A DNA stretch of 64,000 bases from Sphingomonas sp. LC-1. Its GTDB lineage: Bacteria > Pseudomonadota > Alphaproteobacteria > Sphingomonadales > Sphingomonadaceae. Shown here in pieces: positions 37,583 to 47,320 of the stretch. The stretch spans positions 62,001 through 126,000 of the forward strand of contig NZ_JANZXB010000003.1 in NCBI RefSeq assembly GCF_025371035.1. Direction: 5' to 3'. Both the position numbers and the translations under genes were made by a program. Each line of letters begins with the position of its first letter. Positions within the stretch are counted from its first letter, which is position 1. The notes below the pieces were generated by a model that searched no databases, was not told where the DNA came from, and saw nothing but the letters and a program-made list of their open reading frames with translations.

Positions 37583-38755
37583 TCAGCGCGTCGGGGTTAC
37601 TGGCTCGGCAAGCATCGGGGCCGGGGCCCTTCGGGTGCGCAGGACGCCGCGCATCACCCGTATATAATGGTCCGCGCCATGTTCGATGGTGAAGCGCCGC
37701 GCCTGATGCAGCGTGCGCCGGGCATCCTGGCTATGGGGGCGGGCAGTGGCGATCGCGGCGGCGAAGGCGGCTTCGTCGCCGACCGGGACCAAGGTCCCCA
37801 GCGCGCCCTGCTGCAACAGGGTCGCCATCGACCGGCTGCAATTGGTGGCGATGATGCCGATATTGGCCGCCAGCCCCTCCAGGATCACCGCGGGCACGCC
37901 TTCATAATGCGAGGACAGCAGCAGCATGTCGTACTGGCTCAGCAGCGCGGCGGGGTTGGGGACATAGCCCCGGAAATCGACCCGTCCGGCAATCCCCAGC
38001 GACGATGCCAGCGCCTCCAGCGCGGGGCGCTCCGGCCCGTCGCCGAACAGGGTCAGCGTGTCTCCGGGGCTGCTCCCCCGTGCGAAACCCCGCAGCATCA
38101 GCGCGAGGTTCTTTTGTGGGGCCAGCCGCGCGATGGTGACGAAACGGCGTGCGCCGGGCGGGGGTGGGGCGGGGATCGGCGCCGGGACCGGCTCGCGCAG
38201 CGCCAGGATCTGCGCCTCGGACAAGGCGGGGTCGGGGATGATCGCGACACGGGCGGGGGACACGCGCACGCCCTGCATGATCTCGGCACGCATCGGCTTT
38301 TCCATGCCGACGAAATGGTCGATCGCCAGCCCTTGGATACGTAGCCAGAAACGATAGAAGAGCCGGTAGAGTGGCGAGGCGTCGGCCCGGTCCAGATTGT
38401 TGCTGATCTTGGCGACGATCGGCGGGCAGTTCCGCCCCAGCACCAGCTTCAGCATGACTGCGACAAAGGCATAGGTATTGCCCGCGCAGAACAGCAGGTC
38501 GGGCCGCACCGCGCGCACAACGCGCGGCAGGGTCAGGACCATCCAGATCGTTTCCCAATGCGTGATCCCCGGCCAGCGGCGGGGCGGCGTCAGATAATCG
38601 AGGTCCGCGCCGACATCCTCGGCCATCGCCCCATCGGTCCGCCCCAGGAAAAGCGGCGCATCGATTCCCGTGTCGCGCCAGCGGCGGACGAGGCGCAGCG
38701 CGATCCGCTCCACTCCACCAGGCTCGAAACTGTGCAGAAAGGTCAGAACGCGCAA
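37583..38755 (-). CDS. Glycosyltransferase family 4
   Basis: GT-B fold glycosyltransferase (390 aa from TTG 38755). The start segment LRVLTFLHSFEPGGVERIALRLVRRW is the usual N-terminal donor-loop region; a longer frame reaches ATG 38878 but its extra residues resemble promoter DNA. The C-terminal GT4 signature includes FVTIARLAPQKNLALMLRGFA, LFGDGPERPALE and SHYEGVPAVILEGLAA with the conserved E..E pattern. It likely adds sugars to an exopolysaccharide or lipid. It is divergent from the membrane protein at 38970. TTG start is uncertain. Confidence 0.82.
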   Translation of the reverse strand: MRVLTFLHSFEPGGVERIALRLVRRWRDTGIDAPLFLGRTDGAMAEDVGADLDYLTPPRRWPGITHWETIWMVLTLPRVVRAVRPDLLFCAGNTYAFVAVMLKLVLGRNCPPIVAKISNNLDRADASPLYRLFYRFWLRIQGLAIDHFVGMEKPMRAEIMQGVRVSPARVAIIPDPALSEAQILALREPVPAPIPAPPPPGARRFVTIARLAPQKNLALMLRGFARGSSPGDTLTLFGDGPERPALEALASSLGIAGRVDFRGYVPNPAALLSQYDMLLLSSHYEGVPAVILEGLAANIGIIATNCSRSMATLLQQGALGTLVPVGDEAAFAAAIATARPHSQDARRTLHQARRFTIEHGADHYIRVMRGVLRTRRAPAPMLAEPVTPTR

Positions 38756-38969
38756 GATGCCGCGCCCCCCAAGCCGTGCCCCAATCGTCGCGAAAGTCGC
38801 CCCATCACCCCATCCATAGATCGGCCAGAGAAAATGGTCGATATTCCCGCATATAAACACTGGTGACGGCGCTGTCATGTTCGGCCGTCGCGCGGCGTCC
38901 CACCCCTTGTCCTGCCCGCCTGCGCCAAATCCGCTTGCCTTTGCCCGCAAAGCGACCCACCCGCCGGGC

Positions 38970-40493
38970 ATGAACGACATGAGCGGACAGGGTCGCGGGA
39001 TCGGGCCGGTCGCCACCTGGGGGCTGCTGGCGCTGGTGGCGGTGATCGTGCGGGCGCAGGGCTTCGGCAATCCGGTGATCGGGTTCGACGAGCAGTTCTA
39101 TCTGCTGGTCGGCGACCGGATGCTGCACGGCGCACTACCCTATGTCGATATTTTCGATCGCAAGCCGATCGGGCTGTTCCTGATCTATGCCGGCGCGCGG
39201 GCGCTGGGGACGCTATTCGGGGAAGGGGGTTTCCTCGCCTATAAGCTGGTCGCGACGGGGTTCGTCGTCGCCACAGCGTACGGCGTGCAGCGTATCGCGC
39301 GGGCATTCGCCCCGCCAGCCGCCGCGATCGGCGCGGCGATCCTCTATATTCTGTGGCTGAACCTGATGGAGGGGGAAGGGGGGCAGTCGCCCGTCTTCTA
39401 CAATGCGCTGATCCTGGTCGCGGCGAGCCTGGTGCTGCGCGCTGTCGAGCGGCGGGGGCGGCTGTTCGCCTGTGGCGCGGGTGCGATGAGCGCGGTCGGG
39501 CTGGCGCTCCAGATCAAATATTCGGTGCTGCCCGAGGGGTTCGCCTTTGGCTGCATCCTGTTGTGGCTCGGCTGGCGCCGCCAAGTGCCGCTGGTCCGGC
39601 TGGCCGTCATGGCGCTGGTCTGGGTCGCGCTGGCGCTGCTGCCGACCTTGGCGGCCTGGAGGGCTTATGCGGCGATGGGGCAGGGCGAAGCGTGGCTGTT
39701 CGCCAATTTGGTCTCGCTCGGCGGACAGGCGGCGCGGCCGCTGGCGACCGAGCTGGAGGGGCTGGCCGCCTGTGTCGGCATCCTGTTACCGCTCGGCCTG
39801 GTCATCGCGCTGGGGCGTCCATGGCGGCATGTCGCGCCCGAACGGCGGGACGGGTTCGGCTTTCTGCTGGTCTGGCTGGCGGTGACGGCGGTCGCGGTCC
39901 TGCTCTATGGCCGGTTCGGCAGCCCGCATTACGCCATGCCCATCGTCCTGCCCGCGACCCTCGCCGCCGCGCCCGCGCTGGGGCGCTGGCGGCGCGGCTG
40001 GCTGCTGGGTTTGATCCTGGTGATCGCGGTGGCCGGACAGATCGTGCTGGCCCTGAGCGAACGCGCCAAGGGCGGCGCGGCGGAGGCGATGGCGATCGCC
40101 CGTGCGGCCATGCCGGATCGCGGCTGCCTCTATGTCTATGACGGCTATCCGGCGCTCTACATGCTGACCCATAGCTGCCTGCCGTCGAAATGGGTGTTTC
40201 CCGGCCATCTTAATACGAGCGACGAGGCGAGCGCGGCCGCGCTCGGCGTCGATCCGGTCTTCGAAATCCGCCGCATCCTGGCCGCGCGGCCGGGCGCGAT
40301 CGTTGACGACTATCCCCGCTTCACCTTCGGCAACCCCGCCACGCGCAAGGTGCTGAGCGACGTGCTGGCCAAGGACTATCATCTCGCCGCCTGTATCCCC
40401 ACGGGACCTAGCCGGGTACGGCTGGTTTATCGACGCGGGCCGGGGGCAGTGCCCGACCATTGCCCCAGTACCGCGATACTAGCAACACCCTGA
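38970..40493 (+). CDS. Polytopic membrane protein, GT39/ArnT-like glycosyltransferase
   Basis: About 507 residues with roughly ten hydrophobic helices. The first periplasmic loop carries FDEQFYLLVGDRMLHGALPYVDIFDRKPIGLFLIY, in which acidic residues after helix 1 are the hallmark of lipid-linked-sugar glycosyltransferases of the PMT/ArnT type. A soluble tail holds a conserved YDGYPALYMLT segment. ATG 38970 was chosen because it is just before the first helix; the open frame runs back to 38877. The acceptor and sugar are unknown. A polysaccharide role fits the neighbouring GT4 gene. Confidence 0.78.
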   Translation: MNDMSGQGRGIGPVATWGLLALVAVIVRAQGFGNPVIGFDEQFYLLVGDRMLHGALPYVDIFDRKPIGLFLIYAGARALGTLFGEGGFLAYKLVATGFVVATAYGVQRIARAFAPPAAAIGAAILYILWLNLMEGEGGQSPVFYNALILVAASLVLRAVERRGRLFACGAGAMSAVGLALQIKYSVLPEGFAFGCILLWLGWRRQVPLVRLAVMALVWVALALLPTLAAWRAYAAMGQGEAWLFANLVSLGGQAARPLATELEGLAACVGILLPLGLVIALGRPWRHVAPERRDGFGFLLVWLAVTAVAVLLYGRFGSPHYAMPIVLPATLAAAPALGRWRRGWLLGLILVIAVAGQIVLALSERAKGGAAEAMAIARAAMPDRGCLYVYDGYPALYMLTHSCLPSKWVFPGHLNTSDEASAAALGVDPVFEIRRILAARPGAIVDDYPRFTFGNPATRKVLSDVLAKDYHLAACIPTGPSRVRLVYRRGPGAVPDHCPSTAILATP

Positions 40494-40537
40494 CATAACC
40501 GTATACTATATCGACAAACTCGATGGGGCGGGTCAGG

Positions 40538-42079
40538 ATGCGCGCCATGATCCCCATCCTCCTCGCTGCGCTTCTCGCGCCCTCGACGCCGGAGACGGTC
40601 CGTGCGGCTGGCAATCCGATCCTGTCCGACGGGCGCTATTTTCCCACCGATCCCGCGCCGCTGGTCGATGGGGACACGCTGTGGATCCTGGCAGGGCGGG
40701 ACGAGGCGCCCGAAGGCGTCAACGACTTCATCATGAACGAGTGGCAGCTGCTGTCGACGAAAGACCCCGCCAGCGGCGTGTGGCGGCATGACCCCGCCAT
40801 CGCCCGGCCCGAGGCGGTATTCGCCTGGGCCGAGCCGGGTCGTGCCTATGCCGGACAGATGGTGAAGGGGCGGGATGGGCGCTTCTATCTCTATGCGCCG
40901 GTGCTCCAGCGAGGCGGCGGAGCGAAGGATCGTTTCGCGATCGGCGTGGCCGTGGCCGATCGCCCGACCGGGCCATGGCGCGATGCGCATCCGTCCGGGC
41001 CGATCATCTCGCAGCAGACGCCCGTCGCCAACGACATCCAGAATATCGACCCCAGCGTGCTGATCGACGATGCCAAGGGTGGGGACGGGCGCGTCTATAT
41101 CTATTGGGGCACCTTCGGGCGGCTGCGGGCGATGGAGCTGGCCGCCGATATGGTCACCCCCAAGGGCCCCGAACGGGTCGTCACCGGGGCGACCGGCTTC
41201 TTCGAGGCACCTTGGATCATGAAACGGCGCGGCACCTATTATCTGCTCTACGCCGCCAACAACGCCGGGCCCGACAGCCCCTGTACCCCGACGCTGTACC
41301 ATGCGTGCCAGGCCTATGCCTCCGCGCCCTCGCCGATGGGACCATGGACATATCGCGGGGTGGTGCTGCGACCGGTGTCGTCGACCACCTCCCATGCCGG
41401 AGCCGTGGAGTTCAAGGGGCGCTGGTATCTCGCCTATCATACGGCGGATGCGACGGGGGGCGGGCATTTCCGCCGCTCGGTCGCGATCGATCCGATGCGC
41501 TGGGACGACAGCGTCTCACCCCCCGCGATCCGTCCGGTCACGCCGACCAAGGCGCCTGCTCCGCCGCCCCGGCCGACGCGCAATGTCGCTCTCGGCGCCT
41601 TTGCCACCGCCTCCAACGCGCCGGGGCCGGTGCAATATTGGATCGCGGCGCTGAACGATGGTGTGGTGCGTACCAGCCCGCTGCCGCCCGACATGTGGGG
41701 CAACTGGACGCAGGCGAACCCGCCGAGCGCCTGGATCGAATATCGCTGGCCCGCGCCGGTGACGCTGAACGCCAGCCGCATCCGCTTCTTCGCCGACCAT
41801 CCCGCCGGGGCGAGCGAAGGCGTCGCCCCGCCTGCGGCCTGGCATCTGGAATATTGGGATAAGGGCTGGCGGCGAATCGCGGCCCGCTATCCGACCGGGA
41901 TAGACGGGTTCCAGACGGTCCGTTTCCCCACCGTTACGACCCGTTGCCTGCGTGCGGTAATGGAAGCGTCGGGGATGAATGGCCGCCACGCGGGGCTGGC
42001 CGTTCAGGAATGGGAGGCACTATCGCCCGGCGCAGCAGCGCCGACACCCCGTCCCAGCGTCGCGCCGAAATCCTGTTAA
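40538..42079 (+). CDS. Exported GH43-like five-blade propeller protein with discoidin-like C-domain
   Basis: A 513-residue exported protein with a signal peptide. Residues about 25-320 read as a GH43/GH32-clan propeller: TDPAPLVDGD, NIDPSVLIDD and FFEAPWIMKRRGTYYLLYA give the expected catalytic acids. Residues about 350-490 (NVALGAFATASN... WIEYRWPAPVTLNASRIRFF) resemble an F5/8-type discoidin carbohydrate-binding domain. It probably cleaves arabinose- or xylose-containing glycans; substrate unclear. Starts at 40523, 40538 or 40547 are possible; 40538 precedes the signal peptide closely. Confidence 0.78.
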   Translation: MRAMIPILLAALLAPSTPETVRAAGNPILSDGRYFPTDPAPLVDGDTLWILAGRDEAPEGVNDFIMNEWQLLSTKDPASGVWRHDPAIARPEAVFAWAEPGRAYAGQMVKGRDGRFYLYAPVLQRGGGAKDRFAIGVAVADRPTGPWRDAHPSGPIISQQTPVANDIQNIDPSVLIDDAKGGDGRVYIYWGTFGRLRAMELAADMVTPKGPERVVTGATGFFEAPWIMKRRGTYYLLYAANNAGPDSPCTPTLYHACQAYASAPSPMGPWTYRGVVLRPVSSTTSHAGAVEFKGRWYLAYHTADATGGGHFRRSVAIDPMRWDDSVSPPAIRPVTPTKAPAPPPRPTRNVALGAFATASNAPGPVQYWIAALNDGVVRTSPLPPDMWGNWTQANPPSAWIEYRWPAPVTLNASRIRFFADHPAGASEGVAPPAAWHLEYWDKGWRRIAARYPTGIDGFQTVRFPTVTTRCLRAVMEASGMNGRHAGLAVQEWEALSPGAAAPTPRPSVAPKSC

Positions 42080-42353
42080 GTCATTGCGAAAAAGCCGAAG
42101 TTGCTCACAATCTGCCGGTTCTGTCTCACCGGGCGACCAGCCTTCGTGGCGATCGTCGCCCTAGATCACAAGCTGAGAAAATTTTATCCTTGATTCTCAT
42201 GTTCATAAGAGAAATCAGGCTTCTGTGACAATTTTGCCATTCTGACCATAATAGTCAGAAAATCTACCGACAAACCATTGTCATTAAACCAAAACTGTCA
42301 TGATTGCGGGAATCGGGGTCGGCGCGACAGGCGTCCGACCGGGGAAATTCTGC
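42080..42353. promoter_or_regulatory. AT-rich promoter region of the S8 autotransporter gene
   Basis: A 274-base gap with unusually AT-rich DNA at 42170-42300. It contains the perfect inverted repeat at 42240-42260 and two TGTCAT words (42279-42284 and 42296-42301) 17 bases apart, which do not fit the 11-base Pho-box period. GGGGAAA precedes the start codon. Confidence 0.5.
42240..42260. promoter_or_regulatory. Inverted repeat, candidate operator
   Basis: TTCTGAC-CATAATA-GTCAGAA, a perfect 7+7+7 inverted repeat with an AT-rich spacer, 94 bases upstream of the S8 autotransporter start. Symmetry and spacing suit a dimeric regulator. Confidence 0.5.
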
Positions 42354-45300
42354 ATGACCGTGAAATCCTATCGTACGTTGTTGCGTATCGCCTTGTCTGG
42401 CGCTGCCCTGAGTGGGGCCTTGTCCATGTCGCCCGCCGAGGCACAGACCCAGGCGACTCCGCCGCCTCCGCCACCGGGTGGTTACATCCTGGCCAATGGC
42501 CAGCAGACCGCCGACTATAACGCCGCACTCGCATCGTGGCGCAACGATGCGCAGTTCAGGGTCGATTATTCCAAGGCGGCGCTGGGCATGGAATATGCCT
42601 ATGTGCTGGGCCTGACGGGGCGTGGTCAGACGATCGGGATCAACGATGCCGGTGTCGCCTTCGATCATCCGCTGTTCGCCGGTACCGGCAAGCTGACCGG
42701 CTATCGCACCGATGTGCCGTCCGGTTACGGCAATGACGGCCGGGTCAATCCGCGTCGCCCCTGGGAAATCCATGGGACGCATGTCGCCGGGACCGCGGCG
42801 GGCGACCGGCTGGCGAACGGCGTGATGTTCGGCAACGCCTATGGCGCCAACATCCTGGCCGCGACGACCAATTTCGCGGCGGGCGATTTCCTGTGGTGGC
42901 GCGACGGCGTCCTGAACGACTTGCCCGTCGCGAATGCGCAGGAGAATATCGTCGGCCTCGCCAGCACCGGTCGGGTCCGGATCATCAACAATAGCTGGGG
43001 GTCGGGCACCACGCTGCCCTATACTGCCGCGCTCGCGACGGCGCGGGCGCAATTCGCCCAGACGCTGAACGGCTTTTACGATCCGGTCCTGAAGAACGAC
43101 GTGCTGGTCGTCTTTTCGGCGGGCAATGGCGGCGGCGTCCATGCCAGCATCGATGCCGTCACCCCGCTGAGCGACATGCGGTTGCGCTCCAACTGGCTGT
43201 CGGTCGCCAACTATCTGGCCGACGGGACCGCCGCGCCCAGTTCCAGCCTGTGCGGCCAGACCGCGACCTGGTGCGTCGCGGCGCCGGGCAGCGCGATCGT
43301 CTCGGGTGTCGCCACCTATACGCTCGACGTCGCCGCGATCCGCGCCAAATATACCCGCGCCGCCTATCCGGCCATCTATAGCGCCACGACGCTGGCCACG
43401 CTTCAGAATGCCGCGGTCAATGCCTGGATCGGCGTGCTCAACGGCTATCTCAGCCGCAAGTCCGCTGCGCAGCGGACCCGTGCCACCTTCGACGAGGATG
43501 CGGAAAGCACGCTGCTTGCGCAGCAGGCGGTCGGCATCTCGTTGGCGTATGGCAGCCGCTTCGCCGGTGGCGATCCGGACGGCTATACCAGCCGCCTTGC
43601 CGGGATCGTGGCGAGCAATGCCGATCTGCTCGGCGTCGATTTCTCCCGGGCAGTGCTGACCAAGGCCAATGCCCAGCTTCAGGCGGATATGAAGCAGTTC
43701 CTGACGTTGACCGGCCCCGGCTATGCTGCGCTGACCGGCACGTCGATGGCCGCCCCGAACGTCTCGGGCTTCGCCGCGGTGCTCATGAGCCGCTTTCCCG
43801 ATTACAATACCGGCCTGATTTCCGATATTCTGGTGTCGAGTTCCAAGGACCTCGATACGCCGGGGGTCGACCTGCGCTCGGGCTGGGGAATGCCGCAGAT
43901 GGAGATCGCGCTGCGCGGGCCGACCGCGCTGCGCCAGACGCGCGAGGTGAATGTCGCGACGGGCGGTGTGGATGTCTGGAGCAACGACATCCAGGATGCG
44001 CGCGACCGCTATTCGGCCGCGGTGCTGGCGGGCTTTTCGGGCGATATCGGCGGGCTGACCAAGCGCGGCGGTGGCGAATTGATCCTGACCGGCAGCAACA
44101 GCTTTTCCGGCCCGACGCGGGTCGAACAGGGGCTGCTGACCGTCAACGGCGCGCTGACCCGCTCCGCGCTGACCGCCGCGTCCGGCGGAACCATCGGCGG
44201 CAATGGCCGTGTGGCCGCGCTGTCGGTACAAAGCGGGGGCATCCTGTCCCCCGGCAATGCGGGGGCGATCGGCACGCTGAGCGTGGCCGGCACCGCCATA
44301 TTGGCGGCGGGCAGCCACTATGTCGTCGACATCGGCGCCAGCGGCACCTCCGACCTGCTGATCGCCAACCAGGCGATATTGGGGGGCGGCACGATCACGC
44401 TGCGCCCGCTGGGCCATGTGCCGCGCTTCGGCGACCGCTACACCGTGCTGACCGCCAGCAGCGGGGTCTTTGGCGGGTTCGGGGATGCGACCGCGTTCAG
44501 CGCCATCCTCTATCCGCAACTCTCCTATGCCGCGACCACGGTGACCGCGAGCGTCGCGGCATCTTCCTATGCCAAGCTGGCGGCGACGCCGGTCCAGGCG
44601 GCTTATGGCCGTCTGCTCGACGGCAATCGCTCGGCCTATGCGGCACTGTCCGGCGTGTATGACCCGCTGGATCTCCAGTCGGTCGCGACGATCCAGGGGA
44701 CGCTGGAGTCGCTGGCCCCGCGTTCGGAGACGATGCGCCGTGCGATCGGCACTACCGCGACCGACAATATGGCCCGCTTCTACCGCGACCGTATCGCCGC
44801 CATGGCCCCCGATCGCTTCCAGGGGGGATCGATCGCGATGATCGGCAAGCCGATGGAGTTCGCCGCCAACGAAATCGCGATGCCCGGTCAGGCCGCGATG
44901 GTCAGCGACACGCCGGCCACGACCGTGCGCGAAGGCGTACTGCCCGAGAATGCGGCCATGTATCTGGCGGGCGGCTATATCGACGGATCGGGCGCGGCGA
45001 TGCCGGGCACGCTCCCGGGCGGGCGTGACCGGTTCGACGGCTTCTATGTCGCGACCGGTGTCGAGGCGCGCGCGAGCGATGCCGTGATGCTCGGCTTCGG
45101 CCTGTCCTATTCCAAATTGGACGGCAAGATCCGGCTGGGCCAGTCGGCGCGCGGCGAGCTGATCCAGGGGACGCTATACGGGCGTGTCGGCGGATCGCTG
45201 GGCCCCGTACTCGACGTCCAGACGAGCGCCGGCGTCTATCAGTCGACCACCCGCCGGACCGGCGATTTCCTCGGCACCCCCTATGACCTGCGCGCTCGCG

Positions 45301-45773
45301 ACAATGCCCTGGCGCTGTCGGCCGAGCTGGGGGCGGCGTATCAGGCGGGCAGCGAGGCGTTGCGCTTCGGCCCGCGCGTGTCGATGCGCGCCAACCGGAT
45401 CGACTTCACCCCGACCCCCGAGCGCGGCACCGGCCCGGCCCTGGCCTATGATCGGGACAGTTTCCTGAGCGTGCAGGGGCGTGCCGGCCTGCAACTCGAC
45501 GGCGATGCCGGGGGCCTGCGCCCCTTCGCCTCCGCCTATTATGTCCATGATTTCGAGGATCGCCCGAACGTGGCCTTTGTCGGCTTCGCGAACGGCACCG
45601 CACTGCGCATTCCCTTCGCCGTCGCGACGCAGGATCGCGACTGGGGCGAGTTGTCGGCGGGGCTGTCCTATCGCACGGGCAGGATGACGGTCTCGGTCGC
45701 GGCCGACACCACGGTCGCGCGCTCGGATGTCCGCAACCAGGCCTATCGCGCGGGGCTCGCCATCGCGTTCTGA
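42354..45773 (+). CDS. S8 (subtilisin) autotransporter serine protease
   Basis: A 1139-residue type Va autotransporter. Signal peptide (about 1-30), a proline-rich linker, an S8 protease passenger with triad D98 (GINDAG), H143 (HGTHVAG) and S464 (GTSMAAPN), then an autotransporter-associated beta-strand repeat (GGELILTGSNSFSGPTRVEQGLLTV, near residue 570) and a C-terminal beta-barrel of about 280 residues ending AGLAIAF. It should expose a protease on the cell surface or release it. ATG 42354 has GGGGAAA upstream; the open frame reaches 42300. An unusually long insertion separates H143 and S464. Confidence 0.93.
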   Translation: MTVKSYRTLLRIALSGAALSGALSMSPAEAQTQATPPPPPPGGYILANGQQTADYNAALASWRNDAQFRVDYSKAALGMEYAYVLGLTGRGQTIGINDAGVAFDHPLFAGTGKLTGYRTDVPSGYGNDGRVNPRRPWEIHGTHVAGTAAGDRLANGVMFGNAYGANILAATTNFAAGDFLWWRDGVLNDLPVANAQENIVGLASTGRVRIINNSWGSGTTLPYTAALATARAQFAQTLNGFYDPVLKNDVLVVFSAGNGGGVHASIDAVTPLSDMRLRSNWLSVANYLADGTAAPSSSLCGQTATWCVAAPGSAIVSGVATYTLDVAAIRAKYTRAAYPAIYSATTLATLQNAAVNAWIGVLNGYLSRKSAAQRTRATFDEDAESTLLAQQAVGISLAYGSRFAGGDPDGYTSRLAGIVASNADLLGVDFSRAVLTKANAQLQADMKQFLTLTGPGYAALTGTSMAAPNVSGFAAVLMSRFPDYNTGLISDILVSSSKDLDTPGVDLRSGWGMPQMEIALRGPTALRQTREVNVATGGVDVWSNDIQDARDRYSAAVLAGFSGDIGGLTKRGGGELILTGSNSFSGPTRVEQGLLTVNGALTRSALTAASGGTIGGNGRVAALSVQSGGILSPGNAGAIGTLSVAGTAILAAGSHYVVDIGASGTSDLLIANQAILGGGTITLRPLGHVPRFGDRYTVLTASSGVFGGFGDATAFSAILYPQLSYAATTVTASVAASSYAKLAATPVQAAYGRLLDGNRSAYAALSGVYDPLDLQSVATIQGTLESLAPRSETMRRAIGTTATDNMARFYRDRIAAMAPDRFQGGSIAMIGKPMEFAANEIAMPGQAAMVSDTPATTVREGVLPENAAMYLAGGYIDGSGAAMPGTLPGGRDRFDGFYVATGVEARASDAVMLGFGLSYSKLDGKIRLGQSARGELIQGTLYGRVGGSLGPVLDVQTSAGVYQSTTRRTGDFLGTPYDLRARDNALALSAELGAAYQAGSEALRFGPRVSMRANRIDFTPTPERGTGPALAYDRDSFLSVQGRAGLQLDGDAGGLRPFASAYYVHDFEDRPNVAFVGFANGTALRIPFAVATQDRDWGELSAGLSYRTGRMTVSVAADTTVARSDVRNQAYRAGLAIAF

Positions 45774-45835
45774 TCCGGCTGGGCCGGGGGGCGGTGGCCG
45801 ATCCGCTCCCCGGACGGGAAGGAGGAGATGCCCGG

Positions 45836-46237
45836 ATGCTTCGTCTGCTCATCGCGACCACATCCCTGATGGGCCAGGGCGTGCCCGTCCCGGCACCTCC
45901 GCCCGGTCATTTCTACAACCGTCCGGGCGCGACCATCGCCGGGCGGGACGCCGACCTGCGACGCTGTCGCGCGATCAGCACGGGATCGATGATCGAGACC
46001 GACCGCGTCCTGATGCCGCCGGACGAAACCGCCCCCGACCTGCCCAAGCCGATCGCGCCCGTCCCCGACACGATCGAACAATGTATGAGGATGCGCGGCT
46101 GGACCCTCTATGCGCTGTCGCCGCGCGAGAAGGCGCGATGGCGGGGACTCTCGGCCAAGGCGCAACACCGTCTGGTCGAGACATGGACCGGTGCCTCGCG
46201 TCCGACCTGGGGCACTCCGGCGCGACCGGTCACTTGA
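45836..46237 (+). CDS. Small exported protein of unknown function
   Basis: A 133-residue protein starting at ATG 45836 with GGAGGAG nine bases upstream. The N-terminus LRLLIATTSLMGQG is a short signal-like segment. The rest has two cysteines in RRCRAIS and EQCMRMRGW contexts and a tryptophan/arginine-rich tail. It follows the S8 autotransporter by 62 bases in the same direction. I do not recognise the family; the open frame and ribosome-binding site support a real gene. Confidence 0.6.
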   Translation: MLRLLIATTSLMGQGVPVPAPPPGHFYNRPGATIAGRDADLRRCRAISTGSMIETDRVLMPPDETAPDLPKPIAPVPDTIEQCMRMRGWTLYALSPREKARWRGLSAKAQHRLVETWTGASRPTWGTPARPVT

Positions 46238-46346
46238 ATTCGGCATCCGATGGTGCGGATTCCTGGTGTCACGTCATGCAAAAGGCCTGGTCGGGAGTAA
46301 CCCCTTCGGACCTGCGACCGAGACCGGTACGATATTCAAGGTCGGC

Positions 46347-47114
46347 CTATTCGGGCTCCGCCGCAATCACATAGTCGCGCCCGCAGGCCAGCGCGCCCTG
46401 TTCCGCGATCACCGCTAATGCCTCCTCGCGCAGGGCCGCCGCCTGGGCGTTCAAGGCCGCGGCAAGGGCGCGATCACTCAGCTTGGCGAGGCGCGGGGGC
46501 AGCATCGCGATCTGGGATTCGACGAAGCGCGTGCCGTAGCGGATCGGAAAATGCTGCAGATCGACCGGGCGGAAGCCGGAGCGGCGCAGATTGTCCATCA
46601 CCCAGTCGGCGGGATATTCGCGATAAGGCCGCTCGCCGGCCAGCAACAGGCAGGCATCGCGCAGCCGCCCGATCCGCCATATGATCCGCTCCGCCGGGTC
46701 GATGGGCGGCTCGGCGGTGACATAGGGTTCCAGTCCGACGATATAGAGCCGCCCGGCGGTCAGCGGGCGCAGGCGGGCGAAGAGGCGGTCCTGAAAATAG
46801 GGCGCGAAGCCGTCGATGGCGCCCAGCAGATAGTCGGCCAGCACCGTGTCGTATCGCTCGCCCGCCAGCAGTGTCGGCTCTTCCCAATTGCCCAGCATGA
46901 TGCGGTCGCCCGGACGGCGGCTGGCCCTGGTCTGTTCGCGCAACTGCCGGGCATAGCCCGCCGCCCCGGTCACGGCGGTCCAGCGCTCGGTCGGAAGCGT
47001 GGCGATCCAGCGCAGCGATCCCGTCCCCGTCCCGGCATCCAGCATCGTGCCCCAAGGGCGGTCGCCATGAAGCCGCTCGATATGGCCGAACAGGCCAGGG
47101 GTGGGAAATGTCAT
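46347..47114 (-). CDS. Class I SAM-dependent methyltransferase
   Basis: A methyltransferase-like protein (255 aa from ATG 47114; an in-frame GTG at 47207 would give 286). SAM motif I is MLDAGTGTGSL, close to the N-terminus. YDTVLADYLLGAIDGF is the motif IV region and GRLYIVGLEPY the motif VI-like strand. The acceptor substrate is unknown. It is divergent from pncB, with its start region overlapping the pncB upstream DNA. No operon partner. Confidence 0.7.
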   Translation of the reverse strand: MTFPTPGLFGHIERLHGDRPWGTMLDAGTGTGSLRWIATLPTERWTAVTGAAGYARQLREQTRASRRPGDRIMLGNWEEPTLLAGERYDTVLADYLLGAIDGFAPYFQDRLFARLRPLTAGRLYIVGLEPYVTAEPPIDPAERIIWRIGRLRDACLLLAGERPYREYPADWVMDNLRRSGFRPVDLQHFPIRYGTRFVESQIAMLPPRLAKLSDRALAAALNAQAAALREEALAVIAEQGALACGRDYVIAAEPE

Positions 47115-47320
47115 CGCAGAGAGCCGCGTCCTGATCACATGGGGGAGGCCGGCATAGGGCGGCCACGGACGCTCGCCAAGCGTGCGGCGAGGGGCGGGCA
47201 AAGACACAAAGGGGCTGACATCCGGGCGCGATCATGGTCTTGCAACCGGATGCACGGGGTGCCGCGTTCCGGCGTCGGTACGTCCCACCGCATGCGCAGC
47301 GCCATGGCCAAGGACCGATC

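Noticed and set aside
42278-42301. TTGTCAT and CTGTCAT as a Pho box before the S8 autotransporter
   Set aside because: The words are 17 bases apart, not 11 or 22, so the helical phasing for PhoB is wrong.
46238-46346. Possible tRNA or attachment-site remnant (frame reading GSNPFGPAT)
   Set aside because: No cloverleaf, T-loop or CCA end can be built from these 109 bases.
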